From assembly GCF_000359125.1 (NCBI RefSeq), contig NZ_CAAF010000026.1, positions 32,501 through 88,445 of the forward strand: 55,945 nt of DNA, read 5' to 3'. The notes under the pieces were generated by a model. That model made no database searches. It was given only the letters and a program-made list of their open reading frames with translations, and was not told the DNA's origin. Positions 20,617 through 29,305 of this stretch are shown piece after piece. This DNA comes from Mesorhizobium sp. STM 4661 (GTDB lineage Bacteria; Pseudomonadota; Alphaproteobacteria; Rhizobiales; Rhizobiaceae). A program made the position numbers and the translations under genes. Every line of letters begins with the position of its first letter. Position 1 is the stretch's first letter.

Positions 20617-21626
20617 GGCGATGCTTCGGCCTGCCGCGAAAGCGGTTCGGCGTCGAGGCCGAGATGGGCGTCGAGCAGTGAGCGCGTGTATGCGTGGCGC
20701 GGGGCGCTGATGATTTGCCTGGCCGCACCGATTTCGACAAGTCGGCCATGCCGGAATACGGCGATACGCTCGGCAAGCTCGGCGGCCAGCGCGATGTCGT
20801 GGCTGATGAACAGCAGCGTCATGCCGTCCTCGGACACCAATTGCCGGATCAATGCGACGATCTCGGCCTGCACGATGGTGTCGAGCGCACTGGTCGCCTC
20901 ATCGGCGATCAGCAGTTTTGGTCCTGCGGCAATCGCGGCGGCGATCGCCACGCGCTGTTTCTGGCCGCCGGAAAGCTGATGCGGAAAGGCGTGCAAGGCG
21001 GTATCCGGATCGGGCAAGCGAACGCGTTCGAGCAGGGTTCTGGCTTTCGCGAAGGCCTGAGGCCAGCCGAGGCCGAGATGGGTGTACAAGACTTCGGCGA
21101 TCTGCTTGCCGACCGGCATCACCGGATCGAGGCTTGCAGAGGGGTCCTGGAAGACGAAGCCGATATCGCGGCCGCCGAGGGGCCCATAGTCTGTAGCAAT
21201 GGCGGACGGTCGGCGATCCTTCGCGCCCCCCTCTGTCCTGCCGGACATCTCCCCCTCAAGGGGGGAGATTGGCAGTTTCGCTGCCGGCTCTCCTCCTGCA
21301 ATCCTGGAAATTGGCGAAGGCCGAGATGAGGGCGCAATCTCCCCCCTTGAGGGGGAGATGTCCGGCAGGACAGAGGGGGGTGCCTTGGCACCCAAAGGTG
21401 GCGGTGGTCGCAAGAACCAGTCGATACGACCATCGACCCTAGCGGAGGCCGGCAGCAGCCCGGCAACAGCCAGCGCCAGCGTGCTCTTGCCGGAACCGCT
21501 CTCGCCGATGATGGCCAGCCGCTCGCCGGCGGCGATATCCAGGCTGATGTCTTTCAGCGCCGCCACCTCGCCACCGTCGCGGCGATAGGTCACCGTCAGA
21601 TCGCGGATCGACAGCAGCGCCGTCAC
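20613..21626 (-). CDS. Peptide-type ABC transporter ATPase, DppD type, with in-frame repeat insertion
   Basis: A 337-residue ATPase from the GTG at 21626, which overlaps the permease stop (GTGA). Walker A GESGSGKST is at residues 41-49, the Q-loop FVFQDP at 157-162, then signature LSGGQKQR and Walker B LLIADEATSALD. Between Walker A and the Q-loop the gene contains a 156-bp palindromic repeat element (21225-21380) read in frame as residues 83-134 (PPSVLPDIS... to ...SGRTEGG). Motifs on both sides are intact and no stop is introduced, so a functional, lengthened protein is possible. An upstream in-frame start at 22010 would lie inside the permease gene and is rejected. Confidence 0.88.
   Translation of the reverse strand: MTALLSIRDLTVTYRRDGGEVAALKDISLDIAAGERLAIIGESGSGKSTLALAVAGLLPASARVDGRIDWFLRPPPPLGAKAPPSVLPDISPSRGEIAPSSRPSPISRIAGGEPAAKLPISPLEGEMSGRTEGGAKDRRPSAIATDYGPLGGRDIGFVFQDPSASLDPVMPVGKQIAEVLYTHLGLGWPQAFAKARTLLERVRLPDPDTALHAFPHQLSGGQKQRVAIAAAIAAGPKLLIADEATSALDTIVQAEIVALIRQLVSEDGMTLLFISHDIALAAELAERIAVFRHGRLVEIGAARQIISAPRHAYTRSLLDAHLGLDAEPLSRQAEASP
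21225..21380. repeat. Palindromic MITE-like element, copy A, inside a coding region
   Basis: The terminal inverted repeats are about 45 bp, beginning CCCCCCTCTGTCCTGCCGGA and ending with its complement. Each arm holds its own small hairpin (CTCCCC...GGGGAG). The centre of about 60 bp contains ATTGGCGAAGGCCGAGATGA, shared with copies B and C. The length is 156 bp, divisible by three. It lies within the DppD-type ATPase gene. Confidence 0.9.
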
Positions 21627-22453
21627 GACAGGCTCCGTCTCACCGCTGTCGTCTCGACCACGCCTTCGCCGGCGAGATAGACGCCAAGCACGGTCAGCAC
21701 GAGGGCTAGGCCCGGAACGATCGACAGGAAGGGTGCGGTGCGCAGGACAGTACGGCCTTCGGCGATCATGCCGCCCCAGGTGACGCGGTTGGGGTCTCCA
21801 AGGCCGAGGAAGGACAGAGCGGCTTCGGTGAGGATCGCGGCGGCGACGATCACCGAGGACAATGCCAGCACCGGCGGCAAGGCATTGGGCAGAATCTCGC
21901 GAAAGGCGATCTCCAGCGGATGCATGCCGATGACACGGGCGCCGGCGACGAAATCGCGCTCGCGGATCGACAGCACTTCGGCCCGCGCCACGCGCGCCGG
22001 TCCGGTCCACGCGCCAAGCGCGATCGCCACGACGACGACGCCGAGCGAAGGCCCGACGACGCTGACGAAGGCCAGCGCCAGGAGGAAACTCGGCACGGTC
22101 TGGAAAGCGTCGGTGATGCGCATCAGCACCTCATCGACGAGGCCGCCGGCAAAGCCGGCCAGTGTGCCGATCACAGCACCTATGACGAGGGCCGCGGCAG
22201 CAGCCGCCAGCCCGACCGCCAGCGAGGTGCGGGCGCCATGGAACAGCTCGGCCAGCACGTCGCGGCCGAGCCGGTCGGTGCCGAGCGGCAGCGACCAGTC
22301 CTGGAAAGGCGGCAGCAGCGCCGGCCCGGCAATGGCTTGCGGATCGCCGGGAAAGAGCAAGGGAGCAGCGAGCGCCATGGTGAGCAGCGCCGCCAGGATG
22401 ACCGCGCCGGCGAGTGCTTCCGGCGTGCGAAGAAAGCGGCGAAGCGGGTTCAC
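21623..22453 (-). CDS. Peptide-type ABC transporter permease, DppC type
   Basis: A 276-residue permease with about six hydrophobic helices. It has the DppC/OppC N-terminal pattern ([18 protein letters not shown]), the segment [18 protein letters not shown], and the EAA-type loop ([23 protein letters not shown]). It starts at a GTG overlapping the stop of the DppB-like gene. It pairs with that protein to form the importer channel. Confidence 0.92.
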   Translation of the reverse strand: MNPLRRFLRTPEALAGAVILAALLTMALAAPLLFPGDPQAIAGPALLPPFQDWSLPLGTDRLGRDVLAELFHGARTSLAVGLAAAAAALVIGAVIGTLAGFAGGLVDEVLMRITDAFQTVPSFLLALAFVSVVGPSLGVVVVAIALGAWTGPARVARAEVLSIRERDFVAGARVIGMHPLEIAFREILPNALPPVLALSSVIVAAAILTEAALSFLGLGDPNRVTWGGMIAEGRTVLRTAPFLSIVPGLALVLTVLGVYLAGEGVVETTAVRRSLS

Positions 22454-23436
22454 GCGCCGGCCTCGCTGGCGCCGACGCGCGGATCAAGCAAGGCGTAGGC
22501 GATGTCGACGAGAAGGTTGATGAAGATGACAAGCACAGCGCTGACCAGGATGATGCCGAGCAGCAGCGGCGTGTCACGTGCGGCCACCGCTTCCTGCGCC
22601 AGCCGGCCGAGACCGGGCACGGCAAAGACGCTTTCGATGACGACGCTGCCGCCCAGCATCTGCGCCGATTGCAGGCCGAGCATGGTGACCAGCGGCAGCA
22701 ACGCATTACGGGCGACATGGGCGAGCACGATGCGGCGGCGGGAAAGTCCCCTGGCGCGCGCGGCGAGGACAAAATCCTGCCGCCAGGCCTCGGCCATGCC
22801 AGCGCGCATCATGCGCAAATAGAGCGCCAGATAGATGAAGCCGAGCGCGGAGACCGGCAGGACGAGATGGCTGGCGATATCGGCCGCGCGGTCAAGGCCG
22901 GTCCTGGCCGAGGCGATGCTCTCGATGCCGCCGATCGGCAACCAGCGCAGGCCGACGGCGAAGATGACGATCAGCACCAGCCCCAGCCAGAAGCCGGGGA
23001 CGGCATAGAGCGCCAGCGAACCGATCGACAGGAAACGATCGCGAAAGCTGCCCGGCCTGGCGCCTGCATAGATACCAAGCGCCGAGCCGAGACCGAAGGA
23101 GAGCGCGGTGGCACTGCCCATCAGGATGAGCGTCGTCGGCAGGCGTTCGAGGATGACGTCGCGGATCGGCCTGGAGAAGGTGACGGACTGGCCGAGGTCG
23201 AGATGGAGCAGCGCCCAGAGGTAGTTGGCGAGCCGCGTCAGTTCCGACTGGTCGAGGCCCCAGCTATGGCGCAGCAGTTCGATCATGCCGGCGTCGCCGC
23301 CAGTCGAGACGATGTAGGCGTCGACCGCGTCGCCGGGTGCTGCTTCCAGCAGCAGGAAGGTGCCGATGACGACGATCAGCAGCACGAAGACGCTGCCGAC
23401 GAGACGGCGACGGATGAGGGCGAGGGCGCGGGTCAT
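22450..23436 (-). CDS. Peptide-type ABC transporter permease, DppB type
   Basis: A 328-residue permease with an N-terminal membrane anchor ([19 protein letters not shown]) and the EAA-type loop ([21 protein letters not shown]) near residues 198-218. I choose the ATG at 23436, which begins the usual DppB N-terminus. The frame stays open upstream only because it reads into repeat element B. It is now the first intact gene of the importer operon, since the binding-protein gene upstream is truncated. Confidence 0.9.
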   Translation of the reverse strand: MTRALALIRRRLVGSVFVLLIVVIGTFLLLEAAPGDAVDAYIVSTGGDAGMIELLRHSWGLDQSELTRLANYLWALLHLDLGQSVTFSRPIRDVILERLPTTLILMGSATALSFGLGSALGIYAGARPGSFRDRFLSIGSLALYAVPGFWLGLVLIVIFAVGLRWLPIGGIESIASARTGLDRAADIASHLVLPVSALGFIYLALYLRMMRAGMAEAWRQDFVLAARARGLSRRRIVLAHVARNALLPLVTMLGLQSAQMLGGSVVIESVFAVPGLGRLAQEAVAARDTPLLLGIILVSAVLVIFINLLVDIAYALLDPRVGASEAGA

Positions 23437-23488
23437 GGGGCAGGTTGCTTGTTGCTGTGCCCATCGAGATATGCGCCGCGCCTGGGCA

Positions 23489-23653
23489 CCCCCCTCTGTC
23501 CTGCCGGACATCTCCCCCGCAAGGGGGGAGATTGGCAGCTTCGCCGATGGTGCATCCTTTGCGGCGTGGTTGCAGCGTTGGAGATTGGCGAAAGCGAAAA
23601 TGACATCTGATCTCCCCCCTTGCGGGGGAGATGTCCGGCAGGACAGAGGGGGG
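23489..23653. repeat. Palindromic MITE-like element, copy B
   Basis: About 165 bp, with the same inverted ends as copy A (CCCCCCTCTGTCCTGCCGGA and complement) and a centre containing ATTGGCGAAAGCGAAAATGA. It lies between the truncated binding-protein gene and the DppB-like gene. Its strong hairpins may reduce read-through or stabilise the downstream mRNA. Confidence 0.9.
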
Positions 23654-23724
23654 TGGCGTGGAGCGCGGCGCTTGTCCGTGCACCCAGGCCAATTTTGCCG
23701 CGAACTCTCATCCGCGCAAGTGTG

Positions 23725-24935
23725 TCACGATTCCAAATAAGTGTCCGCCCAGTTCGACACCGCCCAGCGCGGATTGTTGGCGATGTTTTGGACCGTGTCG
23801 CGGGCGACGCTGATGAAACTCCATTCGGCGACGTTGATCAGCGGCAGGTCGGCTGCGACCTTTTGCTGGAACTCCTTGTAGAGTTCGGTGCGGGCCGATG
23901 TGTCGAGCGTTTCGGAGGCCTTGGCGATGAGGGCGTCGAGATCGTCGTTCTTGTAGCCGCCCTGGTTGGAGAAAGGCACGCCGTCCGGAATGCCGCTCTG
24001 CACCAGGATGGTGGTCGAGATCGCCGGATCGCCACGGAATACCGGCGGGCCGACGGCAAGGTCGAAGGCATGGTCGGTATAGACGGCCTTGATATGCGCG
24101 GCCGAGTCGTTGTTGACCAGTTCGGCGTCGATGCCGATGGCGGCGAGCGCCTGGCGCAGATAGTCGCCGAACTGCCTGGTCTCGTTGAAATAGGGAGCCG
24201 GCAAAAGTTTTAGCGAAAAGCGCTTACCGTCGGCGCCCCTGATGTAGCCGGCCTCGTCGAGCAGCGCGTTAGCCTTGGCGATGTCGAAGGCATATGTCGG
24301 CACGTCGGCCGCATAGAATTGCGGGTCGTTCTTGGGCACCGGCCCGGTGGCCGTGGCGGCATAGCCAAGGAAGACCGTCTTGACGACAAAATCCTTGTCG
24401 ATGGCATGCGCGATCGCCTGGCGTACCTTGAGGTCGGCGAGCTCCTCGCGGCGATGGTTGATCTCGACGACGAGCTGGTAGGTCAACCCCTCATAGCCCT
24501 TGGTGATCACCTTGAGGCCCGGCACCTTGGAGATGCGATCAAGGTCGGCCAGCGGCACGGCGGAGAAAGCGGCGAGGTGGATCTCCTCCGCTTCCAGGGC
24601 GCTGGCTGCCGAGGAACGGTCGGGCAGCACCTGGTAGATGATCTCGTCGAGATAGGGTTCGTCCTTGCCCCAATAGTCGGTGTTCTTCTGCAGCCGGTAG
24701 TACTGGCCGGCCTTGTATTCGGCGAATTTGAACGGACCGGTACCGACAGGCGCGTTGTTGGCCGGGTTGTCCTCGATCTTTCCGCTCTCGTAGATGTGCT
24801 TCGGCACCACGCTGCTCAATGCCGGCAAGGCATTGCGGATCAGCTGGAACGGCGTCGGCTTGGCGAATTTGAACACGGCGGTGAGATCATCCGGCGTTTC
24901 GACGGCTTCGTGAAATCTGACATGATCGAACTCCG
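23725..24935 (-). pseudogene. Peptide ABC transporter substrate-binding protein, 5'-truncated (DppA/OppA class)
   Basis: The C-terminal roughly 400 residues of an SBP_bac_5-type periplasmic protein are intact. They run from about TPDDLTAVFKFAKPTPFQLI through PVGTGPFKFAEY and DLKVRQAIAHAIDKD to the natural end ADTYLES. The expected N-terminal roughly 150 residues, including the signal peptide, are missing. Upstream of about 24935 the frame remains open, but the encoded sequence no longer resembles the family and runs antisense into the M24 gene. Without a signal peptide it cannot serve the adjacent importer, so it is most likely a deletion remnant. Confidence 0.82.
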
Positions 24936-25112
24936 TCCTCTCCGCGACCCGGCCGGTGCGCCAATACCCCTCGGATACTCGCGACCCCGCCAGCATCCTG
25001 CAACAGCGATTATGGGCCTTGTCAGGGGTTTCGCCAGAGACGGATTTGGCGCATCTTGATGTGGCTTTGAAAATTTCGTCCGCTGGACCAGTTGTAGTGA
25101 AGCGGTCCCATT

Positions 25113-25143
25113 CGGCCTTATCTGGTAAGACCAGATAAGGCCG
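25113..25143. promoter_or_regulatory. 31-bp perfect palindrome with TGGT-N3-ACCA core
   Basis: CGGCCTTATCTGGT (25113-25126) and its exact complement ACCAGATAAGGCCG (25130-25143) flank AAG. The core TGGTAAGACCA fits the TNGTNNNACNA consensus of FadR-type GntR proteins. It is preceded by CCATT, making CCATTCGGCC with the first bases of the arm. Likely repressor site for the M24 gene 160 bp downstream. Confidence 0.65.
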
Positions 25144-25194
25144 GTACCGCGATACACGGGCGAGAGAGCGTGCTGGCGAAGCCATTCGGCCTAT

Positions 25195-25209
25195 TCTGGC
25201 TGGACCAGA
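25195..25209. promoter_or_regulatory. Second TCTGG(C)-N3-ACCAGA operator-like site
   Basis: TCTGGC TGG ACCAGA is one mismatch from a perfect 15-bp palindrome of the same class as the site at 25113. It has the same CCATTCGGCC 10-mer five bases before its core. The centres are 74 bp apart, about seven helical turns. Confidence 0.55.
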
Positions 25210-25305
25210 CCTAGCAAAATAGTGCAGATTTGATCGACAGCCGGAGCATCGAGACCAAAACAACCGGCGATCGGCCGGCCGGACAGGGAATTCAGGGAGA
25301 GAGAA

Positions 25306-26532
25306 ATGAACATCGCCCCGGGCAAGAATGCCGTCAGCGCCATTCCGTTCGACCATGCCAGGGTCGACCGGTTGATGGAGGAGGCCGGCATCGATGTGCT
25401 GCTCGCCACCTCCAAGCACAACACGCAGTACCTGCTTGGCGGCTACAAGTTCATCTTCTTTGCCGCCATGGATGCGATCGGTCACAGCCGCTATCTGCCT
25501 GTTGTCGTCTACGAGAAGGGTGGGCCGGACCATGCCGCCTATATTGGCAACCGCATGGAAGGCGGCGAGCACCAGAACCATCCATTCTGGACGCCGACGC
25601 TGCATGCCGCCTGCTGGGGCACGCTCGATGCCGCCAATCTCGCCGTCGAGCACCTGAAGAAGATCGGCAAGGGCGATGCCCGCATCGGTATCGAGCCTGC
25701 CTTTCTGCCATCCGATGCCTATACATTGATCCGCAAGGCGCTGCCGGGCGCCAAGCTGATCGATGCGACCGAGATGCTGGAACGCATGCGCGCGATCAAG
25801 ACGGAAGCCGAGCTGGAGAAGCTGCGCGTCGCCTCCGAGCTGATCACCGATTCCATGCTGGCGACCATCCAATGGGCACGCGAAGGCACGACCAAGACCG
25901 AGATCATCGAACAGCTCAGGCGCGAGGAGACCAATCGCGGCGCGCATTTCGAATATTGTCTTTTGACGCTGGGCTCCAGCCACAATCGCGCCGCCTCGCC
26001 GCAGGCATGGAAGAAGGGCGAGGTGCTGTCGATCGATTCCGGTGGCAATTATCACGGCTATATCGGCGACCTCTGCCGCATGGGCATTCTGGGCGAGCCG
26101 GACGCCGAACTCGAGGACCTGCTGGCCGAGGTCGAGACGGTGCAGCAAGCGGCCTTCTCCAAGGTCAAGGCGGGCACGCTGGGCGGTGACATGATTTCTC
26201 ACGCGGAAGGCGTGCTGAAGAAATCCAAAGTCGCGTCCTATACCGATTTCTTTGCCCACGGCATGGGGCTGATCACGCATGAGGCGCCATTCCTGATGAC
26301 CAATCATCCGGTGACGTATGAAGGCACCTATGCCGAAAAGCCGCTGGAGAAGAACATGGTGCTGTCGGTCGAGACGACCATGCTCCACCCCAAGCGCGGC
26401 TTCATCAAGCTGGAAGACACGGTTGCCGTGACCGACACCGGCTACGTCATGTTTGGCGACCGAGGCAGAGGGTGGAACAGGGCGGGGTGGCTTAGCGCCC
26501 CTCATTCCCGCCCGACGGCGGTAGCAGTCTGA
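25306..26532 (+). CDS. M24-family metallopeptidase-fold protein (Xaa-Pro peptidase/creatinase-like)
   Basis: A 408-residue pita-bread-fold protein. The C-terminal domain keeps all five metal ligands expected for M24 enzymes: D244 (SIDSGG), D255 (GDLCRMG), H318 (AHGMGL), E356 (SVETT) and E370 (KLEDT). The N-terminal roughly 170 residues form the usual creatinase-type domain. A ribosome site AGGGAGAG precedes the ATG. Its last 41 bp overlap, tail to tail, with the convergent cupin gene. Family members include dipeptidases, creatinase and DMSP lyase, so the reaction cannot be assigned. Upstream operators link it to the sugar regulon at 30 and 45 kb. Confidence 0.87.
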   Translation: MNIAPGKNAVSAIPFDHARVDRLMEEAGIDVLLATSKHNTQYLLGGYKFIFFAAMDAIGHSRYLPVVVYEKGGPDHAAYIGNRMEGGEHQNHPFWTPTLHAACWGTLDAANLAVEHLKKIGKGDARIGIEPAFLPSDAYTLIRKALPGAKLIDATEMLERMRAIKTEAELEKLRVASELITDSMLATIQWAREGTTKTEIIEQLRREETNRGAHFEYCLLTLGSSHNRAASPQAWKKGEVLSIDSGGNYHGYIGDLCRMGILGEPDAELEDLLAEVETVQQAAFSKVKAGTLGGDMISHAEGVLKKSKVASYTDFFAHGMGLITHEAPFLMTNHPVTYEGTYAEKPLEKNMVLSVETTMLHPKRGFIKLEDTVAVTDTGYVMFGDRGRGWNRAGWLSAPHSRPTAVAV

Positions 26533-26923
26533 AATCCGGCAATTCCCGTAAGCCCAATTCCGGCCCGGCCGGCGAATAGACGACGAAGAGTTGCATGGGT
26601 CCGTCGCCGGTGTTCAGCGTCGAATGGAAGCGGCTTTCCGGCACATAGATAGTGCAACCGGGGCCGACCTTTTCGACCACCGGATTTCCCTGCTCGTCCT
26701 CGACCATCTGCTCGCCATGGCCGGAGATGACGAAGATGATTTCCTCCGCGCCTGGATGATTGTGGCGGGTGTGGCCCTTGCCGGAGGGCAGGTCGACGAC
26801 GCCGCCGGAAAAGCGCTCCGCACCGTTCACTTCGGGAGCGACGGTCAGTGCCAGTCTGCCCCAGTCGAAGCCGAAGGCGCTGACATCCTTCGGATAGACA
26901 AACACCTTGCTCTTGTCGGTCAT
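26492..26923 (-). CDS. Cupin-domain protein
   Basis: A 143-residue single-domain cupin. Metal-site motif 1 is HTRHNHPGAEE near residues 51-61 and motif 2 is PESRFHSTLN near residues 95-104. The start at 26923 is preceded by AGGGATGAG. It follows the PEP-hydrolase-like gene by four bases as the last gene of a three-gene operon. Small cupins act as isomerases, dioxygenases or ligand sensors; function here is unknown. Confidence 0.82.
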   Translation of the reverse strand: MTDKSKVFVYPKDVSAFGFDWGRLALTVAPEVNGAERFSGGVVDLPSGKGHTRHNHPGAEEIIFVISGHGEQMVEDEQGNPVVEKVGPGCTIYVPESRFHSTLNTGDGPMQLFVVYSPAGPELGLRELPDFRLLPPSGGNEGR

Positions 26924-26927
26924 CGTC

Positions 26928-27791
26928 TCATCCCTTCTTTTTCTTTGCATTCGTTTGGGCGCCAAGTGTGACGGCCTTGAAATCCGCCGTCTGCCGGGCG
27001 ATCGCGGCTTCCGCCGGCAGGCGTTCCATCGAGCTAGCACCGTAGAAGCCGTGCAGGCCCTTGCAGCGGCCGAGAATGTAGCTGGCGTCGTCCGGCATCG
27101 AGATCGGGCCGCCATGGCAAAGCAGGATGACGTCCTTGCGCACCGAGCGCGCGGCGCTGGCTATCGCGTCGATCTCCTGCACGCAGTCGTCCAGCGACTT
27201 GGCCGAGGTCGCGCCGATCGAACCGCCTGTCGTCACGCCCATATGGGCGACGACGATGTCGGCGCCGGCCTTGGTCATGGCGCGCGCCTCGTCGGGGTTG
27301 AACACATAGGGCGTGGTCAGGAGGTCGAGCTTGTGCGCCTCGGCGATCATGTCGACCTCGAGCCCGAAGCCCATGCCGGTTTCCTCGAAACTCTGCCGCA
27401 TCTGGCCGTCGAACAGGCCGATGGTGGGGAAGTTCTGCACACCGGAAAAGCCCATCGTCTTCAATTCGGCCAAAAGCAGAGGCATGATGACGAAAGGGTC
27501 GGTGCCGTTGACGCCGGCCAGCACCGGCGTCTTCTTCACCACCGGCAGCACCTCATAGGCCATCTCCTTGACGATCTCGTTGGCATTGCCATAGGCGAGC
27601 AGGCCCGCGGCCGAGCCGCGCCCGGCCATGCGGTAGCGGCCGGAATTGTAGATGATGATGAGATCGATGCCGCCGGCCTCCTCGGCCTTGGCCGACAGGC
27701 CGGTGCCGGCGCCGCCACCGACGATGGGCACGCCATCGCCAATCATCTTGCGGAATTTTTCCAGGATTTTCTTGCGCGGAATGGCGGCCAT
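26928..27791 (-). CDS. Phosphoenolpyruvate hydrolase-like TIM-barrel protein
   Basis: A 287-residue TIM-barrel protein of the PEP-hydrolase-like family (PF09370 type by recall). It opens with [20 protein letters not shown] and contains [26 protein letters not shown] and [12 protein letters not shown] motifs. It lies 12 bp after the UPF0261 gene; the two correspond to the two halves of the plant Tm-1 protein, which supports a shared function. Despite the family name, the physiological reaction is poorly established. Confidence 0.87.
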   Translation of the reverse strand: MAAIPRKKILEKFRKMIGDGVPIVGGGAGTGLSAKAEEAGGIDLIIIYNSGRYRMAGRGSAAGLLAYGNANEIVKEMAYEVLPVVKKTPVLAGVNGTDPFVIMPLLLAELKTMGFSGVQNFPTIGLFDGQMRQSFEETGMGFGLEVDMIAEAHKLDLLTTPYVFNPDEARAMTKAGADIVVAHMGVTTGGSIGATSAKSLDDCVQEIDAIASAARSVRKDVILLCHGGPISMPDDASYILGRCKGLHGFYGASSMERLPAEAAIARQTADFKAVTLGAQTNAKKKKG

Positions 27792-27803
27792 GCTTGTCAG
27801 GTC

Positions 27804-29000
27804 TCACTTGCTGGCGATGTCGAGGAAGGCCGCTACGGCAGCCTTGGCGAATTCGGGATCGTTGATGTGCAGAGGCAAGCGGGTCACGCGACGCGTGGCG
27901 TTCGGCTGGGTCGTGCGCTCGATGGCTTCGAATAGTGCTGCGTCGGCTTCAGGGTCAAAGAAGGCGCCGCCTTCGATGTCGAGCGCCGAGACGCCTTTTT
28001 CGGGGATGAGGAAGCGGACTGGACCCTGGCTGCGGTTCAATCTCTCGCCGATCCATTCGCCGATCCGGCGGCATTCGTCCGGCGTCGTGCGCATCAGTGT
28101 GACGTTCGGATTGTGCTCGTAAAACAAGCGGCCGCGATAGCGTTCCGGGATGGTCGGCGGCGCCCAGAAGTTCACCATGTCGAGCGCGCCGACCGAACCG
28201 ACATAGGGCAGTCCGGTGCGGGCGACGGCGCCGAAGCGGTCAGCGGTCGCCGGCAGCACGCCACCGAACAGGAGATCGCAGACTTCTGTTGTGGTGATGT
28301 CGATGACGCCGGCGAGCAGACCGCTGTCGGCAAGCTTTTCCATCGAACGGCCGCCGGTGCCGGTGGCATGGAAGACCATGCAGTCATAGGTTGAGCGAAG
28401 CTCATCGGCGATTGCCGTCACGCATGGCGTGGTGACGCCGAACATGGTGAGGCCGATCGAAGGCTTGCCGTCGGGCGGCGGCGCTGGGTTCGCCGCCATG
28501 CCTGATATCGCCTGGGCGGCGTTGTGCAGCACCGTGCGGGATAGCCGGTTCAAGCCGGCCATGTCGGTCACCGAGGGCATCATGATGATGTCGGAGACGT
28601 CGACGTAAGGCGACGTGTCGCCCGAGGCGAGTGTCGAGACCATGATCTTGGGCAGGCCGAGCGGCAGCGTGCGCATGCCCGATGTGATGATCGAGGTGCC
28701 GCCGCCGCCACCGATGCCGATCATGCCTGCCATGTCGGTGCGGAACTGCGCGAACCGGGCGAAGGCGATGGCCATGGCCGCGACCGCGGTGCCGCGGTCG
28801 TCCATGCCGAGCACGGCAGCGCCGCCGCCGGGATGGTGGCCGGCGACCTCTTCGTTCGAGACATCGACCGGCACGGTCGCGCCGCGCGTGCCGACATCGA
28901 CACGGACGACAGCGGCGCCGGCAGCGGCGATCGCGTCGGCCAGGAAGGCGAGTTCCTCGCCCTTGGTGTCGGCGGTGCCCACCACATAGATGCGCTTCAT
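27804..29000 (-). CDS. UPF0261 protein, Tm-1-like ATP-binding domain
   Basis: A 398-residue protein of the UPF0261 family. It starts with VVGTADTKGEELAFLAD and includes GIGGGGGTSIITSGMR near residues 95-110, an ATP-binding glycine-rich region, and VFHATGTGGRSMEKL near residues 209-223. In the tomato antiviral protein Tm-1 this domain is fused to a PEP-hydrolase-like barrel; here the barrel is the next gene. Bacterial members occur next to sugar and aromatic catabolic genes. Role unknown. Confidence 0.88.
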   Translation of the reverse strand: MKRIYVVGTADTKGEELAFLADAIAAAGAAVVRVDVGTRGATVPVDVSNEEVAGHHPGGGAAVLGMDDRGTAVAAMAIAFARFAQFRTDMAGMIGIGGGGGTSIITSGMRTLPLGLPKIMVSTLASGDTSPYVDVSDIIMMPSVTDMAGLNRLSRTVLHNAAQAISGMAANPAPPPDGKPSIGLTMFGVTTPCVTAIADELRSTYDCMVFHATGTGGRSMEKLADSGLLAGVIDITTTEVCDLLFGGVLPATADRFGAVARTGLPYVGSVGALDMVNFWAPPTIPERYRGRLFYEHNPNVTLMRTTPDECRRIGEWIGERLNRSQGPVRFLIPEKGVSALDIEGGAFFDPEADAALFEAIERTTQPNATRRVTRLPLHINDPEFAKAAVAAFLDIASK

Positions 29001-29071
29001 TGGCGCTTTCCTCTGCTGGCTGGCTCAAAGGTGGCGCTGTCTGGTGCATGAAAACTAGGTGCTCTACGGCG

Positions 29072-29226
29072 CCCCCCTCTGTCCTGCCGGACATCTCCCC
29101 CACAAGGGGGGAGATTGGCCTGCCCCAACCTCGGCGCTTCTTCTGCTATGCTGGCGATTGGCGAAAGCGCAGATGAAATCCGATCTCCCCCCTCGTGGGG
29201 GAGATGTCCGGCAGGACAGAGGGGGG
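29072..29226. repeat. Palindromic MITE-like element, copy C
   Basis: About 155 bp, with the CCCCCCTCTGTCCTGCCGGA ends in inverted orientation and a centre with ATTGGCGAAAGCGCAGATGA. It occupies half of the 305-bp gap (29001-29305) between the divergent UPF0261 and TetR genes. I see no other feature in that gap apart from a weak promoter-like TTGAGA...TATGAA just before the TetR ATG. Confidence 0.9.
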
Positions 29227-29305
29227 CGCCGTAGAGCGTCAACGTAACCACTCCGAAAACAGGGGAGGCCATTGCAATTTTTTGAGACGCGCGTATCGTA
29301 TTGAT

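Larger units (their letters stand above)
24936..25305. other. Non-coding gap between dppA remnant and M24 gene
   Basis: This 370-bp stretch begins at the break of the binding-protein remnant and ends at the M24 start. I find no gene in it. It holds two operator-like palindromes (25113-25143 and 25195-25209), each preceded by the 10-mer CCATTCGGCC, and a ribosome site (AGGGAGAG) just before the ATG at 25306. The break point near 24935 suggests a rearrangement brought this promoter region next to the dpp remnant. Confidence 0.6.

Noticed and set aside
23725..26505. A 926-codon minus-strand open frame spanning the dpp remnant and the M24 gene
   Set aside because: Only the part below about 24935 resembles a protein family; the rest is the antisense of the M24 gene with no family features.
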